From: Pseudohalocynthiibacter aestuariivivens
GTDB lineage: Bacteria; Pseudomonadota; Alphaproteobacteria; Rhodobacterales; Rhodobacteraceae
DNA length: 64,000 nucleotides
Assembly: GCF_018457175.1 (NCBI RefSeq)
Contig: NZ_JAGFNU010000009.1
Coordinates: forward strand, 1-64,000
Direction: 5' to 3'
Shown one piece after another: positions 1-9,964 of the stretch. The translations under genes were made by a program, and so were the position numbers. Every line of letters starts with the position of its first letter. Position 1 is the stretch's first letter. Below the pieces are notes generated by a model, which made no database searches, was not told where the DNA came from, and was given only the letters and a program-made list of their open reading frames with translations.

Positions 1-117
1 GCACCATTCTTCGTTGGTGCCGCCAGCCCGCATAACCTCTGATTTATTTCCAGACTTCCTAACCATAAGGCCAGTCCGCCAGACCAAAACAACGTCGCCG
101 CCGCCTCGGTGAAGTGG

Positions 118-146
118 TGTTTAGGCCGATCGAACGAACCCCGCAA
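118..146 (-). promoter_or_regulatory. Stable-RNA (probably rRNA operon) promoter reading leftward
   Basis: On the minus strand there is TTGCGG (141-146), a 17-nt spacer and TAAACA (118-123), preceded by A-rich sequence and followed by a GGCGGCGGCGACG-like GC-rich start region. This arrangement resembles the strong rRNA promoters of Rhodobacterales as I remember them. The transcribed leader would run to position 1 and includes a hairpin at 1-20 (GCACCA/TGGTGC arms, 8-nt loop). The RNA gene itself would lie outside the window to the left. The promoter elements are seen; the rRNA assignment is inference. Confidence 0.5.
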
Positions 147-218
147 GTGGTTTTTTTCGAAACATGTCATTTTTTTTAAATTCATTTTATTTCCCTGTAT
201 TTTTGAAGGGTTAAAGCA

Positions 219-476
219 ATGAATGGAATGTCAGCCAGTCTTTTAGCGCAATTATTTGACCCCAGAACCACCGAAAACAATAAGGCGGATCAAGATATCG
301 ACAACCACACCCTGATCGAAATGCGATTCAGCGAGTCGATCGTGCGTGGTTGGGGGCTTTGCTCTGAAAGCTCTGGAATTCAGGTATTCAACGAATCCAA
401 AGACATCTACACAGTAATATTGGATCGTTTCGACTTTAGGCGCAGCAAAAGTAGTGCAAGCGCTATACCCAGATAA
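219..476 (+). CDS. Uncertain small ORF, hypothetical protein (85 aa)
   Basis: An 85-residue open frame with GAAGGG about 10 nt before its ATG. I recognise no domain, membrane segment or signal peptide. Its last 70 bases overlap the 3' end of msrQ on the opposite strand, and its final residues (serine- and arginine-rich) look like a reverse reading of msrQ. It may be a real small gene beside the rRNA promoter or a chance frame. The rest of the 1-406 stretch holds only the leftward promoter and leader. Confidence 0.25.
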   Translation: MNGMSASLLAQLFDPRTTENNKADQDIDNHTLIEMRFSESIVRGWGLCSESSGIQVFNESKDIYTVILDRFDFRRSKSSASAIPR

Positions 477-1018
477 ATGAAGGGTTCCATCTGCCAGCCT
501 TTAACGACCATGACGAAATGCAACGCACCTGCCAAAGCTGCGGGGTATGTTAAGCGGTGCAACAGGCGCCATGCTGGCGCGCCCATGCGGCTTACAGACC
601 GGTTGTTCGATGTAATCGCCAGGGGCAACATCATAACAAAGGCGGCCATACCAATCGTGATGTACGGTCTTTTTAGGATATCAGCCCAAATTTGCCCCCA
701 CAGGAGCTGAATATCAAGGAGCAACCAGACCGACAGATGGAGTGATACATAGAAAAAAGTGAGCAACCCTAGTGCACGGCGAAACTTGATCAGGTTCACC
801 CCGGCATATTTTCGAAGTGGGGAGATTGCCAGCGTTGCGAGCAGTATCTGCAACCCGATTTCACCAAGCCTGTGTTCCAGCGCTTTGACCGCGTCAACGC
901 CCAATGCTCCTGTGAACAACTGATACATCAGCCAGACCAAGGGTATCATTCCGACTATATAAAGCGAACCCGCTGGTACGCGACGTGCGTTCTTGTTCAG
1001 AAAATCGGCAATACTCAT
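407..1018 (-). CDS. msrQ: MsrQ, heme-binding membrane subunit of periplasmic methionine sulfoxide reductase
   Basis: MsrQ is the b-type heme membrane protein that passes electrons from the quinone pool or a flavin reductase to MsrP for repair of oxidised methionines in the periplasm. The 203-residue protein has about six hydrophobic segments and the ferric-reductase-like histidines of the family, for example in YVSLHLSVW (about residues 90-98), RLLHRLTYP (about 152-160) and ALHFVMVV (about 164-171). Length is normal for MsrQ. It is the last gene of a tight operon, 11 nt after the GDCCVxC gene, with AGGG in front of the ATG. The unusual point is that two metal-thiol genes separate it from msrP, its usual direct partner. 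Confidence 0.93.
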   Translation of the reverse strand: MSIADFLNKNARRVPAGSLYIVGMIPLVWLMYQLFTGALGVDAVKALEHRLGEIGLQILLATLAISPLRKYAGVNLIKFRRALGLLTFFYVSLHLSVWLLLDIQLLWGQIWADILKRPYITIGMAAFVMMLPLAITSNNRSVSRMGAPAWRLLHRLTYPAALAGALHFVMVVKGWQMEPFIYLGIALALLLLRLKSKRSNITV

Positions 1019-1029
1019 TCAAAACCCTG

Positions 1030-1233
1030 CTAACAGCATTCGTTGCCATTCTGAATGGGCGGACAAGGCTGCGTTCCGTAGGAGCAATAAACACAGCAGT
1101 CGCCTTTCAAGGGCGTCAGTATCGCACCGCAACCAGCGCAATCGTAAAACCACTGGCATGCATCTGTCGGCATTTCCTCTGCTTTGCGATGCCCACAACG
1201 CGGGCAGGTTATTATTGAAACGGGATCAATCAT
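1030..1233 (-). CDS. GDCCVxC-domain cysteine-rich small protein (67 aa)
   Basis: A 67-residue soluble protein with 11 cysteines: a zinc-ribbon-like CPRC (10-13) and CAGC (32-35), then GDCCVYCSYG (44-53), a later PCPP and a terminal CC. The GDCCVxC signature marks a small family, some members of which carry selenocysteine; it often sits beside mercury transport genes. Function is not established; metal or thiol handling is likely. I chose the ATG at 1233 because it overlaps the merF stop as ATGA and the longer upstream frame is only the reverse reading of merF. Here all signature positions are Cys, so no selenocysteine is needed. Confidence 0.85.
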   Translation of the reverse strand: MIDPVSIITCPRCGHRKAEEMPTDACQWFYDCAGCGAILTPLKGDCCVYCSYGTQPCPPIQNGNECC

Positions 1234-1433
1234 ATCCGCGTCCTCCTGACTAACGCATAAATCGTAACAGCTAAAAAGACACCAAGGAGCGGTAAAAGAA
1301 CGAGGTCCAGATATCCAACCAAAGCTGAAAGACCAAGAACGCCTAACAGCACGACTAAAACTGGAGTGAAGCAGCAAAGCGCCACGATAACTGTTCCAAT
1401 CGCACCGATCTTTGCTAATTTTTTACTTTGCAT
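1230..1433 (-). CDS. merF: MerF-type mercuric ion transporter (67 aa)
   Basis: MerF proteins are small two-helix inner-membrane carriers that take up Hg(II) through vicinal cysteines. This protein has two hydrophobic helices and the diagnostic CCFTPVLVVLLG segment in helix 1 (CC at about residues 20-21), followed by GLSALVGYLD, as in known MerF. The ATG at 1433 is preceded by GGAAGG at good distance, so I reject a longer start. Typical MerF (about 81 aa) has a second cysteine pair in its cytosolic tail; here the protein stops at RRTRI without it, and the overlapping next gene encodes an 11-cysteine protein. No merR, merA, merT or merP is in the window, so Hg resistance itself is unproven; another soft metal is possible. 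Confidence 0.82.
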   Translation of the reverse strand: MQSKKLAKIGAIGTVIVALCCFTPVLVVLLGVLGLSALVGYLDLVLLPLLGVFLAVTIYALVRRTRI

Positions 1434-1440
1434 TGCCTTC

Positions 1441-2361
1441 CTAAAAATCTTTGGCGAGGTCCATGCCAGCATAAAGCGACCCAACCTGATCTGCATAGCC
1501 GTTCATCATGAGGGTCGGCTGACGTTTGGCGATGAAGCCGCCGATCCGGCGTTCTGTTGCCTGGCTCCAGCGTGGATGATCCACTTCCGGATTTACGTTA
1601 CAATAGAAACCATATTCGCGGGGGTTTGCCATATTCCAGCTTGTTTCAGGTTGTTCCGAAGTAAGTGTGATACGGACAATCGACTTAATTGATTTGAACC
1701 CGTATTTCCAAGGAACAACCAAACGAAGCGGGGCGCCATTTTGATTTGGCAGCTCTTCACCATAAAGCCCTGTCGCCATGATTGTGAGCGGATGCATAGC
1801 CTCATCAAGGCGCAAGCCTTCGCGGTACGGCCAATCCAACGTGTTATATCTTTGTCCCGGCATTTCCTCGGGCCGCACTAATGTTTCGAAGGAAACGTAT
1901 TTTGCCGAAGATTGCACACCCACACGGCTCAGTATTTGACTAAGCTCAAAGCCGACCCATGGAATGACCATTGCCCAGGCTTCGACGCAACGGAACCGGT
2001 AGATACGCTCTTCCATAGTGACGCCAGATGTCAGATCAGCGAGATCGTAATCTCCGGGCCGGTCAACCAACCCATCAATCTTAACACTCCATGGATCTGT
2101 AGTCAGATTGTCAGAGTAGCGCGCCGGGTCCCCCTTGCCGGTCCCGAATTCGTAAAAGTTGTTGTAGCTTGTCGCATCTTCATAACTGTTGGGCTCCTCA
2201 TCAGTGGAATAAGAGCTTGGCGCAGTCTGGATGCTGGCCAGCGCCGGCCCTGCAATGGAGCCGAGCGCCAACGCCCCAGCCCCCGCCATAAGCTGACGGC
2301 GATTGAGGAAATTTGCTTTTGGGGTCACGTCGGACCATTTCAGATCAGGGGTATAGCGCAT
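1441..2361 (-). CDS. msrP: MsrP, periplasmic molybdenum methionine sulfoxide reductase
   Basis: MsrP (formerly YedY) is the molybdopterin catalytic subunit that reduces protein methionine sulfoxide in the periplasm. The 306-residue protein has a Tat signal (NRRQLM at about 20-25, followed by an alanine/glycine-rich hydrophobic stretch to about residue 42) and the conserved YRFRCVEAW segment with the Mo-ligand cysteine at about residue 125. AGGAG lies 7 nt before the ATG. It is the first gene of the msrP-merF-GDCCVxC-msrQ operon; merF begins 7 nt after its stop. Family expression is induced by hypochlorous acid or copper in enterobacteria; no regulator is visible here. Confidence 0.95.
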   Translation of the reverse strand: MRYTPDLKWSDVTPKANFLNRRQLMAGAGALALGSIAGPALASIQTAPSSYSTDEEPNSYEDATSYNNFYEFGTGKGDPARYSDNLTTDPWSVKIDGLVDRPGDYDLADLTSGVTMEERIYRFRCVEAWAMVIPWVGFELSQILSRVGVQSSAKYVSFETLVRPEEMPGQRYNTLDWPYREGLRLDEAMHPLTIMATGLYGEELPNQNGAPLRLVVPWKYGFKSIKSIVRITLTSEQPETSWNMANPREYGFYCNVNPEVDHPRWSQATERRIGGFIAKRQPTLMMNGYADQVGSLYAGMDLAKDF

Positions 2362-2456
2362 GCCGGTCTCCTAACATTTGGTTAACAATCGCCTAAAACC
2401 CTTCACCTTAAAAGCCAAACCAACTTATCTCACGAAACTGTTTGGAAATTGTAACG

Positions 2457-2490
2457 TAAAAAAAATCCCGCCCAAAACCGGGCGGGATTT
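2457..2490 (-). terminator. Rho-independent terminator of clpB
   Basis: An 11-bp perfect stem (2463-2473 and 2480-2490, core CCCGCCC/GGGCGGG) with a 6-nt loop. On the minus strand it is followed by a run of eight T residues, 20 nt after the clpB stop. Confidence 0.92.
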
Positions 2491-2511
2491 TCACTTTTGC
2501 TATACATAGGT

Positions 2512-5127
<2,616 letters not shown>

Positions 5128-5198
5128 CGGTACTCTCCTTTATATAAGCGTCCCCTCAAAAATGCCCGCTTGGCGGCACATTCTTTCCGGACCTTGAA

Positions 5199-5231
5199 CA
5201 TTATGTGGTTCTCTTTTCTCTCATCTTCAAG
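5199..5231 (-). promoter_or_regulatory. Possible RpoH (heat-shock) promoter of clpB
   Basis: On the minus strand CTTGAA (5226-5231) is followed after 17 nt by CCACATAATG (5199-5208), close to the sigma-32 pattern CTTGAA / CCCCATNT. It lies about 70 nt before the clpB start, and clpB is a classic member of this regulon. Motif is seen; activity is inference. Confidence 0.45.
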
Positions 5232-5324
5232 ACCTTTGAGCTTTGAGAAACTCTTGCCACGTCCTTTCCTTGCCCGTGCCTTATTCGCGGTTTATTCAAA
5301 TCGAAACAAACAGCGGGGCACGCC

Positions 5325-5612
5325 ATGCATGTACTTGATATCATCATTGAAGATTGTCGCTTTGATCAGGCTCAATCTCGTTATGTTGGCTGTGTAATTT
5401 TCGAACAGGACTCTGGTCAAAGAAGCAGTTTTTTCTGCGCCGTTAATCCACCGTACAGTTTTACGGAAATCACAACACGCGAATACGCAGCGCCAAGGAT
5501 CGAAGCCGCAATGATTGATGACGCAAAGCGTCAGGCCATGCGTATGCCCGAATTGCGCAGCGGGCGTGGTAAAATTACCTTTGCCAAGAAGTATCCGGTT
5601 GAATTGGCATAG
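5325..5612 (+). CDS. Hypothetical protein (95 aa)
   Basis: A 95-residue soluble protein of unknown function between clpB (divergent) and pyrF. I recognise no domain. It begins with a short hydrophobic/acidic strand (MHVLDIIIEDC), has mixed charge, two cysteines, and a basic C-terminal segment ending RSGRGKITFAKKY. The ATG at 5325 gives the full frame; an overlapping longer frame in another phase is a shadow. There is no strong SD in front of it. Its promoter region is shared with clpB, so heat-linked expression is possible but not shown. Confidence 0.6.
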   Translation: MHVLDIIIEDCRFDQAQSRYVGCVIFEQDSGQRSSFFCAVNPPYSFTEITTREYAAPRIEAAMIDDAKRQAMRMPELRSGRGKITFAKKYPVELA

Positions 5613-5666
5613 CTTGCTGCCTTTGTAATCTGCGCGTATGAGGGGCCTGAAAAAAAGGAGCCCCCA

Positions 5667-6362
5667 ATGCCAGATGACCGCCTGATAGTTGCCCTAGATG
5701 TTCCCAACGCACTCGAAGGACTTACCCTTGCGGAAACGCTAGGGGACGCGGTGTCGTTCTACAAAATCGGGCTTGGCATGCTGACGGGTGGCGGGCTGGC
5801 GCTTGCGAACGAACTTAAGGAAGAACATGGTAAGCGTATCTTCCTTGATATGAAGCTTTTCGATATTGGTGCCACAGTAGAAGCTGCCGTTCGCGGACTT
5901 GCGCAATTTGATCTTGATTTTCTGACCGTACACGGTGACCCGCATGTGGTGCGGGCGGCCAAGGAAGGCGCCCGCGGAAAAGACCTTAAAATCCTCGCTG
6001 TGACTATTCTGACATCTCTGGATCGGGGCGATCTTGATGACAGTCTGATCAAATCAGGCGAAGTTCAGGATCTGGTGCTGGAACGCGCGGCACGCGCGTT
6101 TGAAGCTGGGGCTGACGGTGTGATCGCATCGCCCCAGGAAGCGGCGCAAATACGCGCACTGCCAGAATCCAAAGGACGGCTCATCGTGACCCCAGGTGTA
6201 CGTCCTGCAGGGGCAGCATTGGGTGACCAAAAGAGAGTCGCGACACCAGCGCAAGCGATACGAGATGGTGTCGATCATATCGTTGTCGGCCGCCCCGTCT
6301 GGCAGTCCCCCGACCCGCGCGGTGCTGCACAAGCTATCTTGGCCGAGCTTGCGTCTGCTTGA
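5667..6362 (+). CDS. pyrF: Orotidine 5'-phosphate decarboxylase
   Basis: PyrF converts orotidine monophosphate to UMP, the last step of de novo pyrimidine synthesis. The 231-residue TIM-barrel protein has the catalytic motif DMKLFDIGAT (61-70) with the D-K-x-x-D triad, plus VTPGVRP (about 180) and the phosphate-binding VVGRPVWQSPDP near the C-terminus. Size is typical for the bacterial short form. AAGGAG lies 8 nt before the ATG. It starts 54 nt after the small unknown gene, so the two may share a transcript. Confidence 0.96.
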   Translation: MPDDRLIVALDVPNALEGLTLAETLGDAVSFYKIGLGMLTGGGLALANELKEEHGKRIFLDMKLFDIGATVEAAVRGLAQFDLDFLTVHGDPHVVRAAKEGARGKDLKILAVTILTSLDRGDLDDSLIKSGEVQDLVLERAARAFEAGADGVIASPQEAAQIRALPESKGRLIVTPGVRPAGAALGDQKRVATPAQAIRDGVDHIVVGRPVWQSPDPRGAAQAILAELASA

Positions 6363-6566
6363 GCGGGTAACTTGTCCGGGTCAGAACCTACATTCCCTAA
6401 ACTCTGTAACATCTGCTATGAGCCCATAGTTACCGATGCTACACCTTGCATTAATGGCTGCTTTCTTTGACAAACTATTTTGAGTGGGGCTAATTAAGAT
6501 AAGTTTCTTAAGGGATAATTCGACATGTTCGGCTTCAGATCATTTGTTCTGGCGTCATAACTCCAG

Positions 6567-7079
6567 ATGACGTCGCTTTTACCAGCTTACGCAGATCAGT
6601 GGCGTTCTGTGGTAATGGCACACTGCTATGACCTCGATGGTTTCAGCTACAGTGAGCACTTCTTCGTGAGGGTTTTCTGGACAGAAGTGGGCGGCGGGCA
6701 GCTTTACTCACAAACATCGAACGATGACGCACCAAAAGGCCTTCACAGCCTGAACAAGGAACCTGCTTCATACTTGATCGATGGCAATAGAGTGGCCTTT
6801 GAAACAGCAAACTATCGCGCTCCGACGATCAGTGGTTGGTGCGGTCTCTGTGAGCAAACTGGGTTCCGAATTACCGTCAACGAAAACGTCGTATGGGAAG
6901 TACCCGCACCCGAGACGCGGGGTATGCCAATATTCAATGGAACCGTAGATATGGATCGAAGCATGTTGCGCGTTTGCGAGGAAAATGTACCAGCAGCCCT
7001 CGGAGTGGAAATTCCATTCGAGCAGGATTATTTCTCAGCACGAACTTCCATCTTAGTCTGTAAGACAATTGACTACTAA
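6567..7079 (+). CDS. Hypothetical, probably formerly exported protein; signal peptide interrupted by a stop
   Basis: The 170-residue frame from ATG 6567 has no recognised domain. It contains a WCGLC motif (about residues 91-95), a VWEVPAPE strand and several aromatics. Reading 42 bases further upstream in the same frame gives ATG 6525 (AAGGG ahead of it) and MFGFRSFVLAS, then TAA (6558-6560), then LQMTSLLPAYADQ. Ignoring the TAA, this is a textbook Sec signal: basic start, hydrophobic core, cleavage after AYA. So either the gene is inactivated by one nonsense change, or the base call is wrong, or translation starts at 6567 and yields a protein with half a signal. It stands alone between pyrF and a non-coding block. 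Confidence 0.55.
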   Translation: MTSLLPAYADQWRSVVMAHCYDLDGFSYSEHFFVRVFWTEVGGGQLYSQTSNDDAPKGLHSLNKEPASYLIDGNRVAFETANYRAPTISGWCGLCEQTGFRITVNENVVWEVPAPETRGMPIFNGTVDMDRSMLRVCEENVPAALGVEIPFEQDYFSARTSILVCKTIDY

Positions 7080-7222
7080 CAGCCGACAGATTTCAAAACC
7101 CCAGTCGGAAAGACGAGCAGCAATTCGTCATACTTTCCAGAAAGCTGACGTTGGCCTAACCTAAACGAACTCACGCTTCGCCCCACCTAACCGACTTCTA
7201 ACATTTTGTCGGTTCACAGCGT

Positions 7223-7254
7223 TTGACAACCAAAACGTCGGACGTGACTATCTT
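7223..7254 (+). promoter_or_regulatory. Candidate promoter in front of the GC-rich block
   Basis: A perfect -35 TTGACA (7223-7228) is followed by TGACTATCTT; possible -10 hexamers are GACTAT (17-nt spacing) or CTATCT (19-nt spacing, with an upstream TG). No ORF follows within 160 nt on this strand, so it would drive a non-coding RNA or nothing. Confidence 0.35.
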
Positions 7255-7259
7255 CAAAA

Positions 7260-7380
7260 CAACTCTCACCCAAATGCCCGCGCGTTGCACGGGCAGCGGT
7301 CGAACCGCCTCCACGGGGCGGGCGCTTCTCGCCTTTCCCTCGGTTCGGGCGCGGCGCTCCGGTTCGGTGTGGTCCGTAAC
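7260..7380 (+). ncRNA. Candidate structured non-coding RNA (GC-rich hairpin block)
   Basis: The gene-free stretch 7080-7414 is AT-moderate except for about 115 very GC-rich bases at 7264-7378. This block has at least three adjacent hairpins: GCCCG/CGGGC around 7276-7294, GCGGT-CGA-ACCGC around 7296-7308, and GGCG/CGCC around 7318-7333, then a repeated GGTTCGG pattern. A plausible promoter sits just upstream. I see none of the hallmarks of SRP RNA, tmRNA or RNase P. No clear terminator follows. It could instead be a decayed repeat or an untranslated region; strand is a guess from the promoter. Confidence 0.25.
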
Positions 7381-7414
7381 TTTAATGATTGCTTAGTAGC
7401 TGTAAAACCTAAAC

Positions 7415-7702
7415 CTAGTCGTTGACGTCTTTGTCGTCCCAGGATTTCACCTGGCTTTTACGCACACCAACAACACGGCGCAGCACATACCAAGCGACAA
7501 GCGAACTGACCGCAAACAACAACAATGTTGCAGGAAGAGAAACCATCAACAACGCACTCAACGGCCCACCGATCACCAGGAAAATTCCGACAACCGCCGC
7601 CCCAACCGCAAAGCCGATCAGAATAAAGCCGGGTGCCAGCACCTCAAGGATTGCCAGAACCAGCGCTGCTGAAAGCCAAACCCACCAGACAGTCCAGATC
7701 AT
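7415..7702 (-). CDS. Short NfeD-family membrane protein
   Basis: NfeD-type proteins work with SPFH/band-7 proteins in membrane microdomain organisation. This 95-residue protein has three to four hydrophobic helices (from WVWLSAALVLAILEVLAPGF to LLLFAVSSLVAWYVLRR) and a short charged tail (KSWDDKDVND). It lacks the C-terminal OB-fold seen in longer NfeD proteins; such short forms occur beside qmcA genes. Its ATG overlaps the qmcA stop as ATGA, so the two are translationally coupled. Confidence 0.8.
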   Translation of the reverse strand: MIWTVWWVWLSAALVLAILEVLAPGFILIGFAVGAAVVGIFLVIGGPLSALLMVSLPATLLLFAVSSLVAWYVLRRVVGVRKSQVKSWDDKDVND

Positions 7703-8592
7703 TTCGCACCTTTAAGTAAGCCAAAAGCGTCTGAGAACGCATCAAGCGCGTGTGCGGGTAACAGGATGGTCTGCTTGCCTTCACCTTTGCCAACGGCGAC
7801 CAGCGCCTCAACCTGTTTCAGAGCCACTTGATACTGCGCGGCTTCGATACCGTTTTCCTTAATCGCCAGCGCAACCACCTGCGTTGCATAGGCTTCGGCA
7901 TCTGCCTGAACCCTGCGTGCTTTTGCAGCTTGTTCCGCTGAATATAGTTCTGCATCGGCGTTCAATTCGACCGCACGTTTTGTACCCTCTGCTTCAGTAA
8001 CCTGCGCACGCCTTGCGCGTTCGGCATTCAATTGCTGCAGCATTGCATTGCGGGTCGCCTGATCCAGATTGACGTCAAGCAGTTCTGCCCGTGTGACCTC
8101 GATCCCCCAGTCATCAACGACCGCCTCTACCGCCAGTTTAATACGGCTGGTTAGCTGGTTGCGGTTTGTCTGGACTTCATCAAGTTCGAGCGCACCAATT
8201 TCCGAACGCACAATACCCGCGACAGTCGTGGCAATTGCGGCGTCGACATCGCGTATACGGTAAACCGTCTTTTCCGGCTCGGTGATCCGGTAGAACACTG
8301 AGGTATCGACCTGCACCAGAACGTTGTCAGATGTAATTGCATCCTGACTTGCGGTTGGCAATTGACGTTCCAGAATGGAAATCTTGTGACGTACCCTGTC
8401 CAGGAATGGCACGATAAAGTTGATCCCAGGCCCAAGAACCGCATGCAACCGCCCAAACCGTTCAACCACAAACTTGTCTGACTGCGGTACGATACGTACG
8501 CCAAGAAGGATACAGAGAATGATAAAGGCAGCCAGTAATAGCACTACAAGGTTGCCGTTCAGAAAATCCATTAGAAAGTCTTGAGCGTTCAT
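7699..8592 (-). CDS. qmcA: SPFH/band-7 membrane protein (QmcA-like)
   Basis: A 297-residue stomatin/prohibitin-like protein anchored by one N-terminal transmembrane segment (about residues 13-30). The band-7 domain follows (IVPQSDKFVVERFGRLH, then GINFIVPFLDRV), then a coiled-coil region with alanine- and glutamate-rich heptads (ERARRAQVTEAEGTKRA). Such proteins form large membrane-bound oligomers that act on protease or lipid organisation. GAGGAT precedes the ATG. It heads a two-gene operon with the NfeD-like gene, the standard partner. Confidence 0.92.
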   Translation of the reverse strand: MNAQDFLMDFLNGNLVVLLLAAFIILCILLGVRIVPQSDKFVVERFGRLHAVLGPGINFIVPFLDRVRHKISILERQLPTASQDAITSDNVLVQVDTSVFYRITEPEKTVYRIRDVDAAIATTVAGIVRSEIGALELDEVQTNRNQLTSRIKLAVEAVVDDWGIEVTRAELLDVNLDQATRNAMLQQLNAERARRAQVTEAEGTKRAVELNADAELYSAEQAAKARRVQADAEAYATQVVALAIKENGIEAAQYQVALKQVEALVAVGKGEGKQTILLPAHALDAFSDAFGLLKGAK

Positions 8593-8689
8593 CTTATCCT
8601 CGAGTTTCTATTTCGTAATATCGGTCAGAAAGCTGGTTCTGATACTTGAATGGATTGTGTATCGCTGATTTGCAACCTATTTTGCCGCC

Positions 8690-9946
8690 ATGCCTGCTTT
8701 GTGTCGAAATTGCCTGGCGGTGTTTCAAGAATCCGCGCCACGCTGCCCGAATTGCCGCAGCCCCAGAATGCTTGAACATCCGGAACTTTTTTCGCTCTCA
8801 ATTGCGCATATGGACTGCGATGCTTTCTATGCGTCGGTCGAAAAACGCGACAACCCGGATTTGCGCGACAAACCCGTTATCATCGGTGGCGGCAAACGCG
8901 GTGTTGTTTCTACGGCGTGTTACATCGCCCGCATCAAGGGTGTTCGTTCTGCGATGCCGATGTTTCAGGCATTAAAACTATGCCCCGAAGCAATTGTCGT
9001 TCCCCCAAGAATGTCGGCTTATGTTGATGCATCGCGCGCTATTCGGGCGATGATGGACGAACTCACGCCCTCAATCGAACCGTTATCGCTGGACGAAGCA
9101 TTCCTTGACCTGAGAGGCACTGAAAAACTGCATGGTTCTCCCCCCGCTGTCATGCTTGCCAGTCTTGTGAAACGGATGATGGACGAGCTTGGTCTAACAG
9201 GGTCAATTGGTCTTTCGCACAATAAGTTTCTTGCAAAAGTTGCCTCCGACCTTGACAAACCCCAGGGTTTTTCCGTGATTGGCAAACAGGAAACGCCCGC
9301 CTTTTTGGCGGGCAAGCCTGTCCGAATGATTTGGGGAATTGGCCCGGCTGGCCAAGTTTCGCTTGAAAAGGTCGGCATCCGTACCTTTACAGACCTTCTG
9401 AGATGGAACCGCGAAGATCTTTGCCAAAGATTCGGTTCAATGGGTGATCGCCTGTGGCATCTTGCCCGCGGTGAAGATTACCGGCGGGTCTCGGCAAATG
9501 CCCCAATAAAAAGCATATCCAAGGAAACAACCTTTTTTGAAGATACGGCAAACACAGACCTGCTTGATGGCTATATATGGCGGCTCGCAGAGAAAGTTGC
9601 GGATCGCGCCAAGGCGCGCCACCTTGCTGGCCGCGTTGTTACGCTAAAACTAAAACAGGCAAATTTTTCGACGTTAACACGCCGTGTCAGCCTGCAAGAT
9701 GCAACGCAGATCGCCGACCGCATTTACCGTACAGCGCGCGCATTGTTTGATCAGGTTGGGGATAAGGGCCCCTACAGGCTGATTGGCGTCGGTATCAGCG
9801 ATCTGGTCGCTGAAGAAGGTGCAGACATATCAGGCGACCTGCTGGATCCAGAGGCGGAAAAACGCGTCGAAATTGAACGGGCTTCAGACAAAATTCGAAA
9901 AAAATTTGGCACTGACGCGATTTTAAAGGGTCGAGCATTGCGCTGA
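8690..9946 (+). CDS. dinB: DNA polymerase IV (Y family) with N-terminal zinc ribbon
   Basis: DinB is an error-prone translesion polymerase. The 418-residue protein has the catalytic AHMDCDAFYASVE segment (D42, D44), GVRSAMP in the fingers, SLDEAFLD (palm carboxylates), SIGLSHNKFLAKVASD, a helix-hairpin-helix region (IWGIGPAGQVSLEKVGI) and the little-finger domain. The first 22 residues add two CxxC pairs (C5/C8 and C19/C22), a probable zinc ribbon absent from E. coli DinB. The ATG at 8690 keeps this ribbon; the SD is weak. No LexA-type GTTC-N7-GTTC site was found in the short upstream gap. Confidence 0.94.
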   Translation: MPALCRNCLAVFQESAPRCPNCRSPRMLEHPELFSLSIAHMDCDAFYASVEKRDNPDLRDKPVIIGGGKRGVVSTACYIARIKGVRSAMPMFQALKLCPEAIVVPPRMSAYVDASRAIRAMMDELTPSIEPLSLDEAFLDLRGTEKLHGSPPAVMLASLVKRMMDELGLTGSIGLSHNKFLAKVASDLDKPQGFSVIGKQETPAFLAGKPVRMIWGIGPAGQVSLEKVGIRTFTDLLRWNREDLCQRFGSMGDRLWHLARGEDYRRVSANAPIKSISKETTFFEDTANTDLLDGYIWRLAEKVADRAKARHLAGRVVTLKLKQANFSTLTRRVSLQDATQIADRIYRTARALFDQVGDKGPYRLIGVGISDLVAEEGADISGDLLDPEAEKRVEIERASDKIRKKFGTDAILKGRALR

Positions 9947-9964
9947 TGCCTTCGTTAACTTCTT

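Noticed and set aside
1441-1496. Longer merF start reaching back into msrP
   Set aside because: It would overlap msrP; the ATG at 1433 has an SD and matches family length.
7260-7380. SRP RNA, tmRNA or RNase P RNA
   Set aside because: The SRP GGTCAGGTCCGGAAGGAAGC-like core, the tmRNA tRNA-like ends and the RNase P conserved blocks are all missing.
8593-8689. LexA box controlling dinB
   Set aside because: No GTTC-N7-GTTC pattern; only a half-site GTTC near 8635.
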